Of a stretch of 64,000 nt of DNA, positions 1 through 8,308 are shown in pieces. The notes under the pieces were generated by a model that was given only the letters and a program-made list of their open reading frames with translations, ran no database searches and was not told where the DNA came from. Source of the DNA: Streptomyces sp. AC558_RSS880 (GTDB lineage: Bacteria > Actinomycetota > Actinomycetes > Streptomycetales > Streptomycetaceae); the NCBI RefSeq assembly GCF_019049255.1, contig NZ_JAGMUJ010000029.1, forward strand, positions 62,001 through 126,000, given 5' to 3'. The translations under genes and the position numbers were made by a program. Within the stretch, counting starts at the first letter, position 1. Every line of letters starts with the position of its first letter.

Positions 1-530
1 CAGCGGGGAGCGTTGACCCACAGGACGCGGAAGGCGATGCCGGTCAGCGCGCCCGTCCACACGATCCACAGCAACAGGTTTCGCCGGTCAGGGGGGAGGA
101 GAAGGACGGCCAGAGGGGTGCAGGTGCCGGCGATGATCAGAAAGATGTTGGCGTGGTCGAGGCGACGCAGGACGGCCTCGCCCAGCGGCCCCCAGGTGCC
201 CAGGTGGTAGACGGCGCTCGTCCCGAACAGCAGCCAGGCGGTGACGGAGTACACAGTGCAGGCCAGGGCCGCCTGCTGGGTCCGGGCCAGGCAGACGAGG
301 ACGATGCCGGCGGACAACGAGGCGGGAACCATCGCGGCATGGAGCCAGCCACGCAGCTTCGGCTTGACCGGCTCGACCAGGTCGTTCGCCCACTCGACCA
401 GGTCGGCCACCGGGTGAGGCTTCTCTCCGGCATGGCCATGATGTGATCCGCCGGGGAGCTCGGCCAGGGCGGCGTCCTCGGACGGAACTTCCCGTCCTGC
501 CTCGGTCTTCTGGGCATCATCGGCAGCCAT
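1..530 (-). CDS. Hemolysin III family membrane protein (C-terminus beyond the window)
   Basis: The gene runs off the left edge; about 176 codons are visible. A hydrophilic, His-rich N-terminus of about 55 residues (GGSHHGHAGE) is followed by hydrophobic segments. The family signature follows: a TAWLLFGTSAVYHLG segment carrying the first conserved His, then LDHANIFLIIAG and a TPLAVLLL helix. HlyIII/PAQR-type proteins are seven-helix membrane proteins with a putative metal site; their role in Streptomyces is undefined. The start is uncertain. ATG at 530 is the first start in the coding frame, but the purine-rich GGGGAGG (547-553) lies 16 nt from it and is better spaced for an out-of-frame ATG at 538. 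The frame stays open to the window edge. Family assignment is by recognition. Confidence 0.82.
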   Translation of the reverse strand, partial: MAADDAQKTEAGREVPSEDAALAELPGGSHHGHAGEKPHPVADLVEWANDLVEPVKPKLRGWLHAAMVPASLSAGIVLVCLARTQQAALACTVYSVTAWLLFGTSAVYHLGTWGPLGEAVLRRLDHANIFLIIAGTCTPLAVLLLPPDRRNLLLWIVWTGALTGIAFRVLWVNAPR

Positions 531-803
531 CCGATCATGGTAAGAGCCTCCCCGTAACAGTGTCTTCGAAGGTCGGGTCATGACGTCGAGCCGGCAATTC
601 ACCGCACGGGCCTGCTCGGCCATCAGGAGAGCGCGGAGACCGGCGACCCGCCACCGACCGGGGCTGCCCCCCCCACGGCTCGAAGCCGGTCGTGAGGACG
701 GGTCCGTGCTGACACGACTGCGGTCCCCTCGGTGTACGGGCGCGCCGCACTGTCCTGGCTTCTGAGCACCGACGGGGCCGGTGGGCTGATGTGCGCACAG
801 TGG
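531..803. other. Intergenic stretch with no recognisable gene
   Basis: This is the first part of a 660-base gap between the hemolysin III gene and RNase J. Short open frames on both strands read as low-complexity Arg/Pro/Ser text with no recognisable domain. The rest of the gap holds a hexanucleotide repeat and a decayed oxygenase remnant, listed separately. Confidence 0.5.
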
Positions 804-849
<46 letters not shown>

Positions 850-916
850 CCGACGCCGACGACGCCGCCGACCCTGCGGCGCGGAGGCTTCACAGCCGCC
901 CTCGCGAGGCTCGGCG

Positions 917-1098
917 CGTGTCCTGAACAACGCCGACGGCACCAGGGTCGCCTGTACACCGAGTGGACCAGTGCCGAGGCGCACAAGGAGGCCGCGGACG
1001 CCGGCCACCACGACAAGGGACACGAAAGCTCCGCCGGCACCACCGGGCCCACGGCTCACCCACCGAAGGCGCTACCGCCTGTCACCACTCCCTGTTCC
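917..1098 (+). pseudogene. Decayed antibiotic biosynthesis monooxygenase (ABM)-like remnant
   Basis: Two adjacent frames together give a text typical of actinobacterial ABM-fold proteins. RVLNNADGTRVA is read from 917, then, after losing one base near 950, LYTEWTSAEAHKEAAD is read in frame 1. Near 1070 the first frame resumes with a RYRL motif, where ABM proteins usually end in a YxLY-like segment. No intact start or upstream half exists; the region before it is the GCCGAC repeat. I read this as a multiply frameshifted fragment. The family call rests on motif memory only. Confidence 0.42.
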
Positions 1099-1191
1099 GG
1101 CGCAGCAGGTGTGGGTGCCCCGGACCGTCGGGAAGAAGAGATCGCACAGGCGGTGGATCATGCCGTCCCGCTCTCCGGGTACCGTCAGGGT

Positions 1192-2877
1192 ATGAGTCAT
1201 CCGCACCCCGAGCTGAAAGCCGCTCCGCCCCTTCCCGAAGGAGGGCTGCGGGTCATCGCCCTGGGCGGCCTGGGGGAGATCGGCCGCAACATGACCGTCT
1301 TCGAGCACGCCGGCAAACTGCTCATCGTCGACTGCGGTGTGCTGTTCCCCGAGGAGACCCAGCCCGGCGTGGACGTGATCCTGCCGGACTTCACCTCGAT
1401 CCGGGACCGGCTGGACGACATCGTGGCCGTGGTGCTCACCCACGGCCACGAGGACCACATCGGCGGCGTTCCGTACCTGCTGCGCGAGCGGTCCGACATT
1501 CCCCTCGTCGGCTCCAAGCTGACGCTGGCGTTCCTGGAGGCCAAGCTCAAGGAACACGGCATCCGGCCGCGCACGGTGCGCGTGCGCGAGGGCGACCGGC
1601 GCGGTTTCGGCCCCTTCGACTGCGAGTTCGTGGCGGTCAACCACTCCATCCCGGACAGCCTCGCGGTCGCGATCCGCACCGGCGCCGGGATGGTGCTGCA
1701 CACCGGCGACTTCAAGATGGACCAGTTCCCCCTCGACGACCGCATCACCGATCTGCGCGCCTTCGCCCGCCTCGGCGAGGAGGGCGTGGACCTGTTCCTC
1801 ACCGACTCCACCAACGCCGAAGTACCCGGCTTCACCACCTCCGAGCGTGAACTGAACCCGGCGATCGAGCAGGTGATGCGCACCGCGCCGCGCCGGGTCA
1901 TCGTCTCCAGCTTCGCCAGCCATGTGCACCGCATCCAGCAGGTCCTGGACGCCGCCCACCAGCACGGCCGCAAGGTCGCCTTCGTCGGCCGGTCGATGGT
2001 CCGCAACATGGGCATCGCCCGTGACCTGGGCTATCTGAAGGTCCCCTCCGGTCTGGTCGTGAGCACGAAGGAGCTGGAGAAGCTCCCCGATCACAAGATC
2101 ACTCTGGTGTGCACCGGCTCCCAGGGCGAACCGATGGCCGCCCTGTCCCGCATGGCCAACCGCGACCACCAGATCCGCATCGGCAAGGGCGACACCGTCC
2201 TGCTCGCCAGCTCCCTCATCCCCGGCAACGAGAACGCCATCTACCGGGTGATCAACGGACTCACCCGGTGGGGCGCCCACGTGGTCCACAAGGGCAACGC
2301 CAAGGTGCACGTCTCCGGGCACGCCAGCGCCGGCGAACTCGTCTACTGCTACAACATCGTCAAACCCCGCAACGTCATGCCCGTGCACGGCGAATGGCGC
2401 CACCTACGGGCCAACGCCGACCTCGCCATCCGTACCGGCGTCGACCCCGACCGGATCGTCATCGCCGAGGACGGCGTCGTCGTCGACCTGGTCGAAGGGC
2501 GCGCGTCCATCACAGGCAAGGTCCCCGCCGGCAACGTCTACGTGGACGGCATGGAAGTCGGCGGCGCCACCGAGGCGTCCCTCAAGGACCGCCTCACCCT
2601 CGCAGAGGAAGGTGTGGTCACGGTGGTGGCGATCGTCGACGCGGACACCGGCGCCCTCGCCGAGGCCCCCGACTTCCTGGCCCGCGGCTTCGTCCACGAC
2701 GACACCACCTTCGAGCCGGTCGTCCCCGTCATCGAGAAGACCCTGGCCACCGCGGCCGAGGAAGGCGTCGGGGACGCGCGCCAGCTCGAACAGCTCATCG
2801 CCCGTGCCGTGGCGAACTGGGCGTTCCGCACCCACCGCCGCAAGCCCCTCATCATCCCCGTCATCATCGACGCCTGA
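1192..2877 (+). CDS. rnj: Ribonuclease J
   Basis: Metallo-beta-lactamase/beta-CASP ribonuclease of 561 aa, the expected length for Streptomyces RNase J, which combines 5'-3' exo- and endonuclease activity in RNA maturation and decay. The two-zinc site is complete: HGHEDH at residues 84-89, His151, the Asp of HTGDF (D173), and the beta-CASP/C-terminal histidines in HVSGHAS (H377) and MPVHGEW (H399). The C-terminal dimerisation region is present. ATG at 1192 (MSHPHPELK) is chosen because the family N-terminus begins there; the frame is open further upstream only because it crosses the ABM remnant. In the Streptomyces genomes I know, rnj sits beside dapA. Here it does not, so this may be a relocated or second copy. 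Confidence 0.95.
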   Translation: MSHPHPELKAAPPLPEGGLRVIALGGLGEIGRNMTVFEHAGKLLIVDCGVLFPEETQPGVDVILPDFTSIRDRLDDIVAVVLTHGHEDHIGGVPYLLRERSDIPLVGSKLTLAFLEAKLKEHGIRPRTVRVREGDRRGFGPFDCEFVAVNHSIPDSLAVAIRTGAGMVLHTGDFKMDQFPLDDRITDLRAFARLGEEGVDLFLTDSTNAEVPGFTTSERELNPAIEQVMRTAPRRVIVSSFASHVHRIQQVLDAAHQHGRKVAFVGRSMVRNMGIARDLGYLKVPSGLVVSTKELEKLPDHKITLVCTGSQGEPMAALSRMANRDHQIRIGKGDTVLLASSLIPGNENAIYRVINGLTRWGAHVVHKGNAKVHVSGHASAGELVYCYNIVKPRNVMPVHGEWRHLRANADLAIRTGVDPDRIVIAEDGVVVDLVEGRASITGKVPAGNVYVDGMEVGGATEASLKDRLTLAEEGVVTVVAIVDADTGALAEAPDFLARGFVHDDTTFEPVVPVIEKTLATAAEEGVGDARQLEQLIARAVANWAFRTHRRKPLIIPVIIDA

Positions 2878-3351
2878 GCCACGGCCCGGCAGGCGTCCGG
2901 GGTCGGGCGCCGATGTGTACGAGGTGAAACTCGGCGACGAGTCGTCGCTGATGTCCAGCCTCATCACCGGCCCACCGGGTCGGCCCGTACGAACAGCGCC
3001 CGGGTTCCGCCCCGGGCGCGCCCGGGGCGGCCCGGTGGCGGGAGCGCTGCGCCGGGCATACCGCAGCCCCTCCAGCAGCTGACCTGCTGCCCGAGCGGCA
3101 ACGTAGGGCAAGGCCGCCTCGTACGGGTGTTGTGCACTGTCGGCCCCGATGGGCTCATGGAGCGCTGCCCGCGCCCTTCGCCGGAGGCGCACCGGGCGTC
3201 CGAACGGGGGATGCGTTCCGTTCGGGCAGAAGTCAGGCCGCGGTGGCCCAGGTGAGCGCCACGAGACGAGGTATGTCCTGCGACGCCGTGATGGGCCAAA
3301 GGGCGTGGCGACAACGCCGGCGGGCGCCGTTCCGCAGTTCCGTGAGCCCGT
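2878..3351. other. Intergenic stretch, possible tiny gene fragment at 2914-2970
   Basis: No intact gene is visible. A short forward segment reads VYEVKLGDE followed by LMSSLIT, which looks like the start of an actinobacterial spermidine synthase/methyltransferase-type protein. It dissolves into low-complexity text at once. If real it is a fragment; confidence is low. No clear terminator follows rnj. Confidence 0.3.
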
Positions 3352-3828
3352 TCAGAGGGACCGGTAGATCCCCTCGGGATCATCGTGAGCCCATGCCGCG
3401 TACTCCTCGAAGCCCAGGTTGCCGATGCTCAGGTTCGCGTGGATGTCGTGGAGCCCTGCGGGGATGGTGCGGAAATCGCGGCCGAACTCGGTCAGCTGTT
3501 CGTAGTCCTCTTCGTCCACGCACTCCTCCCGCGTCAGCGTGGTGACCGCAAGCAGCGGATGGCTCTCGGCCTGCATGGTTGTACGGTCGGCGAGAAAGAC
3601 GACGGCCAGGGTGTCGTCGCCGCAGACCGCAGTCAGCACCTCGTCGACGGTCGCCCCTGCCCAGGCCGGATCGTCGATGAAGTGGACGCGTGCCTCGTAC
3701 TGCCTGTCTCCCCAGGGCTCCGTCAGCGCCGCCGCCACGTCCTGCCACGCATGGTCGTCGAGGTAGTCGGTCCTGACGACCAGGGCATCGAACTCATCAC
3801 GGTCGGTGACGGCGGGCAACGCTCTCAT
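3352..3828 (-). CDS. DUF6924 domain protein
   Basis: A soluble 158-aa protein with no signal peptide or membrane helix. It opens with LPAVTDRDEFDALVVRTDYLDDHAWQ, the hallmark of the DUF6924 family, and ends in LSIGNLGFEEYAAWAHDDPEGIYRSL, also typical. The core contains alternating strands and a VVFLADRTTM segment. The family has no assigned biochemical function. ATG at 3828 is preceded by GGAGAAGGATGC, a good ribosome site. It is monocistronic, with 180 bp to the divergently regulated MarR gene. Confidence 0.8.
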   Translation of the reverse strand: MRALPAVTDRDEFDALVVRTDYLDDHAWQDVAAALTEPWGDRQYEARVHFIDDPAWAGATVDEVLTAVCGDDTLAVVFLADRTTMQAESHPLLAVTTLTREECVDEEDYEQLTEFGRDFRTIPAGLHDIHANLSIGNLGFEEYAAWAHDDPEGIYRSL

Positions 3829-4008
3829 GCATCCTTCTCCTCGATGACGATCGGTGAGCCGTGCCCGACTGTCTCATGGACCGTTCTCGAGGAGGCGGTC
3901 CAGAAGGCGGCGACCTGGTGAGTCGGGTCCTCTGACCGGCGGGACGAGCTGCTCGGGGTTGGCCGGGCGGTCGTGTCCGTGTGGTTTGTCGGCTTCGTGG
4001 TCCGGCGG

Positions 4009-4464
4009 CTACAGCCGGCGGAGAACGGAGTCCAGTGTTTCGATCTCCTGCGCGGAGAGCTTGTCGGTGAAGTGGCGGCGCACCGCGGCGTCAAGGCCGG
4101 GGTGCACGGCGGTGACGGCCTGGCGTCCGGTGTCGGTGAGGGTGACGATGACACCGTCGGCGCGTTCGCGGGTGACGAGCTGACGCTTGCTCATGCGGGT
4201 GAGCTGGTGGGAGAGGCGGGTGCGGTCCCAGCCGAGCGACGCGGCGAGCTCGCTCTGGCGCAGGGACCCCCCGCCCTTGTTCAGGGCGGCGAGGATCGTC
4301 AGGTCCGGCTCGGAGAGGCCCGCCGCCTCGGCGGCGTCCGCGATCACACGGGTTCGGACGATCTCGTGGGCGCGCTTGAAGGCGGACCAGAGGGCGACGG
4401 GATCCAGTGCGGCCTCGGTCGGTGCCTCGTCCGGCTCGGGAGCCCTGGCGTCCGATGTTGACAT
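4009..4464 (-). CDS. MarR-family transcriptional regulator
   Basis: A 151-aa winged-helix protein. The N-terminal 20 residues are disordered; then come a dimerisation helix (WSAFKRAHEIVRTRV), the recognition region (SLRQSELAASLGWDRTRLSHQLTRMSKRQLVTRE) and a wing (GVIVTLTDTGRQAV). It is divergent from an aldo/keto reductase with only 104 bp between start codons. That gap holds two GTTGA-N4-TCAAC palindromes, one overlapping this gene's own ATG. Autorepression plus control of the reductase is the natural inference. The ligand is unknown. Confidence 0.9.
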   Translation of the reverse strand: MSTSDARAPEPDEAPTEAALDPVALWSAFKRAHEIVRTRVIADAAEAAGLSEPDLTILAALNKGGGSLRQSELAASLGWDRTRLSHQLTRMSKRQLVTRERADGVIVTLTDTGRQAVTAVHPGLDAAVRRHFTDKLSAQEIETLDSVLRRL

Positions 4465-4498
4465 ATCAACGCACCCTTTCTAGTGTTGAGATGTCAAC
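4457..4498. promoter_or_regulatory. Pair of GTTGA-N4-TCAAC palindromes, candidate MarR operators
   Basis: Two 14-bp sites, gttgacatatcaac (4457-4470) and gttgagatgtcaac (4485-4498), share identical GTTGA/TCAAC arms and have centres 28 bp apart. The first spans the marR start codon. The size, symmetry and divergent-promoter position fit a MarR dimer operator. Binding is inferred. Confidence 0.72.
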
Positions 4499-4568
4499 GC
4501 TAGCAGGCGCCTGCCGCTTCGTCGGCCCCTGACGGCCGCGCTCGTCACTCCACCCCGCAGAAGGACTC

Positions 4569-5600
4569 ATGCGAACCCGAACCCTTGGAACCGGCGGCTT
4601 ACGAGTCGCCCCTCTCGCGTTGGGCTGCGCCGGTATGTCCGACCACACCGCGCCCGCGGACGAGGCCGATGCCATCGCCACGATCCACGCGGCCCTCGCG
4701 GCCGGCGTCACCCTCCTCGACACCGCCGACTTCTACGGCATGGGGCACAACGAGGACCTCATCCGCCGCGCACTCCGTGACGGCGATCGCGAAAAGGCGC
4801 TCCTGAGCGTCAAGTTCGGCGGCCTGCGCGGCCCCGACGGAGACTTCGTCGGCATCGAGGGCCGTCCCGCCCACGTGAAGAACGCACTCGCCTACTCGCT
4901 GCGCCGCCTCGGCACCGACCACATCGACATCTACCGCCCCTCCCGGCTCGCCCCCGACACCCCGATCGAGGACACGATCGGCGCGATCTCCGAACTGGTC
5001 CAGGCCGGATACGTACGCCACATCGGACTCTCCGAGGTAGGGCCGGAGACCATCCGCCGTGCCCACGCCGTGCACCCGATCTGCGACGTGCAGATCGAAT
5101 ACTCCCTGTTCAGTCGTGACCCCGAGACCAACGGCATCCTGGACACCTGCCGCGAGCTGGGGATCGGCGTCACCGCTTACGGGGTCCTCGCACACGGTCT
5201 GCTCACCGGCACCTACCGGCAACCCGCCGGAGGCGACCCGCGCACCCACTGGCTGCCCCGCTTCCACCCCGACAACCTCGCCACGAACCTCACCCTGGTC
5301 GACCGGCTGCGACCGCTCGCCGACGCACACGGCATCAGCGTCGCGCAGCTCGCCACCGCCTGGGTCATCGCCCGGGGCCGCGAGCGCGGCACCGTCGTGG
5401 CCGTCCTGGGCGCCCGCCGACCGCACCGCATCGAGGAGGCTCTGGCGGCGGCCGACGTCACCCTGACCGAGGCCGACCTCGGCAGGATGGACGAGGCCGT
5501 CCCGGCCGGCGCGGTGGCCGGAACCCGTTACGCCGCACCCCTCATGGCTTTGCTGGACAGCGAGCGCGGCCCGAAGTCGTCTTCAGACACGGGGAATTGA
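4569..5600 (+). CDS. Aldo/keto reductase with a TTA leucine codon
   Basis: A 343-aa TIM-barrel NADPH oxidoreductase (YakC/AKR13-like). The tetrad positions are Asp51 (DTADFYG), Tyr56 and Lys82 (SVKFGG). The usual catalytic His (YxQHR in many AKRs) is replaced: the segment reads IYRPSRLAP, with Ser125 at the His position. The C-terminal cofactor region (AVLGARRPHRIEEAL) is present. Codon 11 (4599-4601) is TTA, the rare leucine codon that makes translation depend on the bldA tRNA in Streptomyces. The RBS AGAAGGA is well placed before ATG 4569. It is probably controlled by the divergent MarR through the two palindromes. Substrate unknown. Confidence 0.9.
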   Translation: MRTRTLGTGGLRVAPLALGCAGMSDHTAPADEADAIATIHAALAAGVTLLDTADFYGMGHNEDLIRRALRDGDREKALLSVKFGGLRGPDGDFVGIEGRPAHVKNALAYSLRRLGTDHIDIYRPSRLAPDTPIEDTIGAISELVQAGYVRHIGLSEVGPETIRRAHAVHPICDVQIEYSLFSRDPETNGILDTCRELGIGVTAYGVLAHGLLTGTYRQPAGGDPRTHWLPRFHPDNLATNLTLVDRLRPLADAHGISVAQLATAWVIARGRERGTVVAVLGARRPHRIEEALAAADVTLTEADLGRMDEAVPAGAVAGTRYAAPLMALLDSERGPKSSSDTGN

Positions 5601-5819
5601 CCGTCGACGGCCAGGCCGGCTCCAGGCTTCGGGCCTTCCGGTGACCCCGCACCCACCGGGTGTGGATCTCCCGCGCGGGCGCCTGCTCGACACGCGACCC
5701 CACCTCTCATGAACCGGGCGCGTGAAGGGTCACTTCCGTATCTGCTCCATGGCCCCTGCGAGTGACGTCCGTGCCCTTCACACTCCGTGCCCTTCACACA
5801 AAGAAACAGGTGACGAATC

Positions 5820-6941
5820 ATGAACACATCCGAGTCACTGCTTGCCGAGTCGGCCCGGTCCGGGAAGCCGATCGGAGTAGGGATCATAGGACTCGGGGCG
5901 CACGGTGGCTGGGCCGAGCGCTCTCACCTGCCCGCCCTGCGCGCCGTCCCGGGGTATGAGCTGAGGGCCCTGAGCGCGAGTTCGAAACAATCGGCGGAGC
6001 GCTCCGGACAGAAGCACGGTGTGCCCAGTGCCTTCGGGACGGCTGCCGAACTGGTGGCCTGCGACGAGGTGGACCTGGTGGTCGTGGCGGTGAAGGTGCC
6101 GCACCACCGGGAACTGGTGCGGACGGCGCTGAGCGCCGGCAAGAGCGTGCTGTGCGAGTGGCCGCTGGGCAACGGGCTCGCGGAGGCCGAGGACATGGCG
6201 CGGTCGGCGCGCGATCGCGCCGTGCCGACCGTCGTCGGACTCCAGGCACGGTCGCACCCGGCGCTCGTCCACGCACGGCATCTCGTGGCCGACGGCTATG
6301 TGGGGGAGGTGCTGTCCACGACGGTGGTCGGCTCCGGTGGCGCTTGGGGTGCCACCGTCGGCCCCGGCGACCACTATGTGCTCGACGCCGCGAACGGCGC
6401 GACACTGCTGACGATTCCCTTCAGCCACGCTCTCGACGGACTCGCGTCGGTCCTGGGAGAGCCCGAGGAACTGCGGATCCAACTGGTGTCGAGGCGTACG
6501 TCGGCCGTGGACACCGAGAGCGGACGGCCCGTGCCGATGACCGCCGCGGACCAGGTGGTGGCCTCGGGACGGCTGCCGGGCGGAGCGGTGGCCACCTTCC
6601 ACTACCGCGGAGGCACGTCCCGAGGAACCAACTTCCGCTGGGAGATCAACGGCACCGAGGGCGACCTCGTCCTCACCGCCCCGATCGGCCACCCACAGCT
6701 CAGCCCGCTCACCCTGGAGGGCGGCCGCGGAACGGCCACCGCACTCACTCCCATGACGGTGCCGGAATCGTATGTCCGCGTCCCGCGACTGGAACCCCGA
6801 GCCGACGCGTCGGCCTACGCGGTCGCCCACGCCTACCGGCAGTTCCTGGAGGACCTGCGGGAGGGCACGTCACGCGTACCCGATTTCGCGCACGGCGTCG
6901 CCCGGCACCGCAGCATCGCATCCGTCATCGCGGCAGCGTGA
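5820..6941 (+). CDS. Gfo/Idh/MocA-family oxidoreductase (Gal80-like subgroup)
   Basis: A 373-aa NAD(P)-dependent dehydrogenase-fold protein. The Rossmann motif GIIGLGAHGGWAERSHLPAL lies at residues 21-40 and the C-terminal alpha/beta domain begins near residue 140. The canonical catalytic EKP motif reads E113-W-P (LCEWPLG), the substitution I associate with Gal80-like members, so ordinary sugar-dehydrogenase chemistry should not be assumed. ATG 5820 is preceded by AGGTGA. It stands alone; the 219-bp upstream gap shows nothing clear. Confidence 0.86.
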   Translation: MNTSESLLAESARSGKPIGVGIIGLGAHGGWAERSHLPALRAVPGYELRALSASSKQSAERSGQKHGVPSAFGTAAELVACDEVDLVVVAVKVPHHRELVRTALSAGKSVLCEWPLGNGLAEAEDMARSARDRAVPTVVGLQARSHPALVHARHLVADGYVGEVLSTTVVGSGGAWGATVGPGDHYVLDAANGATLLTIPFSHALDGLASVLGEPEELRIQLVSRRTSAVDTESGRPVPMTAADQVVASGRLPGGAVATFHYRGGTSRGTNFRWEINGTEGDLVLTAPIGHPQLSPLTLEGGRGTATALTPMTVPESYVRVPRLEPRADASAYAVAHAYRQFLEDLREGTSRVPDFAHGVARHRSIASVIAAA

Positions 6942-7059
6942 CCCGTCGCTCGGTGGCCAGTGCGTGGGATCTCCAACGTCCCTATGCTTCTTGGAGATTG
7001 CCCGGAGAAGGAAGGGAACGGCCGTGACCGCACGGCCGGTACGGGGGAGAGAAGCACAA

Positions 7060-7419
7060 GTGGCCGGATCTGACCTCATCGCGTGGTGCTGCACCTACCT
7101 GGACGAACTGCGGGACGTCGCGGAGACGGAGGCGCAGCGGGCCGAACTCGAGGCGTGCGTGGCTGCCGCGGCCCGGGGTGAGGACTGTACGGACCGGCTC
7201 GGTGCCGTCCTGCGGTCCATGGGTCAGGAGGTCGAGGCATCCCGCGGCGGGGGCTACGTCATGCTCCCCGGGCTGCAGGGTGGCAAGGGCGCGGTCCTGC
7301 GGGCCGTCTGCCCGAACGGGGTCTGCTCGCGCGACGCCGAGGCGGGCGCACCCGAGGAGCGACGGCGCTGCTCGGTCCAGGGGGCTGTGATGCCCGAGAA
7401 ATGGACATCGCCGTCGTGA
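7060..7419 (+). CDS. Small Cys-motif protein coupled to a membrane protein
   Basis: A protein of about 119 aa that I do not recognise. The N-terminal half is helical (LIAWCCTYLDELRDVAE, then an EDCTDRLGAVLR segment). The C-terminal half contains VCPNGVCSRD followed by a further Cys in RRRCSVQG, a C-x4-C...C pattern like the small metal-binding tails on proteins encoded near actinobacterial conflict operons. Its last 19 bases overlap the downstream membrane-protein gene, so the two are probably translationally coupled. The start is ambiguous: GTG 7060 is preceded by GGGGGAGAG, and GTG 7024, in the same frame, by AAGGAAGGGA. It may belong functionally to the CHAT locus that begins 900 bp downstream. 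Confidence 0.68.
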   Translation: MAGSDLIAWCCTYLDELRDVAETEAQRAELEACVAAAARGEDCTDRLGAVLRSMGQEVEASRGGGYVMLPGLQGGKGAVLRAVCPNGVCSRDAEAGAPEERRRCSVQGAVMPEKWTSPS

Positions 7420-8219
7420 CGGGGTTCCTCGCCGGGCTCGGCGGCAAGGTCGCCGAGCGCTGGCTCTCCCTGCTCACCCTCCCCGGCTGCCTGTTCGTCG
7501 CCGCCGCGTGGGTGGCCTCCGCGCTGGGCCAGGGTCATGCCACGGACCGGAAGCGCCTGGCCGGCACCGTCTCCGGCTGGTACGACGGCGCGCAGGACAC
7601 CCGCCCCGGCACGCTGGGAGCGATCGCGGCCGGGCTGATCGTGCTGGCGGCACTGGCCGGCCTGACGGCGAGGATGACCGGACACGCGGTGCTCCTCCTG
7701 TGGTTCGCCCGGTGGCCGAGGTCCCTGGGACGGCACATGCGGAACGTCGAGCAGCGGGTGTCGGACTACTACCGGATCGATCTGGAGATGCTCTGGCCCC
7801 GGCTCTGGCTCGTCCTGGCTCCGCACATACGGAAGGAACTGCGGTCCGTGATCACCGCGGTCGAGTCCGCCACCGTCGTAGGTGCGTGGGGGCTGGGGTA
7901 CCTGGTGCTGGGCTGCTGGTGGTGGCCGGCCGCGGTGATCGGTGGGGTGGTGCTGTGCGCCGGATGGGTGCTCGCCCGGCAGCGCACGGTGGAGATGGCC
8001 GCACTGGTGGAGAGCGCCGTCGACATCGGCCTGCGTCCCGTGGCGCGCTCGCTGGGCATCACGCCTCCGTCGGCCGCCGACCCGGCCGAGGTGGGGCTGC
8101 AGCTGGCCCCCACGCTCCACAAGCGGCTCGCCGCTGCCGACCCTCCCGCGCCGCAACGCTGGCGGGCTCCGTCCGGGCCGCCGGTCCGCAGGCGTGGCAC
8201 CGCATCCGGCGGCCCGTGA
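7401..8219 (+). CDS. Membrane protein of unknown function next to the CHAT locus
   Basis: A 272-aa protein. Hydrophobic segments lie near residues 20-42 (LLTLPGCLFVAAAWVASAL), 73-90 (LGAIAAGLIVLAALAGL), 96-104, and a long pair at about 158-190 (VVGAWGLGYLVLGCWWWPAAVIGGVVLCAGWVL). The C-terminal tail of about 60 residues is Pro/Arg-rich and probably cytoplasmic. It starts inside the preceding small Cys-motif gene and ends 89 bp before the stop of the convergent CHAT gene. No catalytic motif is visible. A membrane effector or anchor for the neighbouring signalling proteins is possible but is inference from position. Confidence 0.7.
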   Translation: MDIAVVTGFLAGLGGKVAERWLSLLTLPGCLFVAAAWVASALGQGHATDRKRLAGTVSGWYDGAQDTRPGTLGAIAAGLIVLAALAGLTARMTGHAVLLLWFARWPRSLGRHMRNVEQRVSDYYRIDLEMLWPRLWLVLAPHIRKELRSVITAVESATVVGAWGLGYLVLGCWWWPAAVIGGVVLCAGWVLARQRTVEMAALVESAVDIGLRPVARSLGITPPSAADPAEVGLQLAPTLHKRLAAADPPAPQRWRAPSGPPVRRRGTASGGP

Positions 8220-8308
8220 CACGACGCCCCTGACGTCGCGTCACCGCGTCGTGGTCGACGGCCCGCGACGGGTCGACGGTCCGTGACAGGTCGACGGTCC
8301 GCGACGGG

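Noticed and set aside
137..538. Minus-strand 133-aa frame with the better-spaced ribosome site
   Set aside because: It reads as Ser/Pro/Arg low-complexity text, while the overlapping frame from 530 gives clear hemolysin III motifs.
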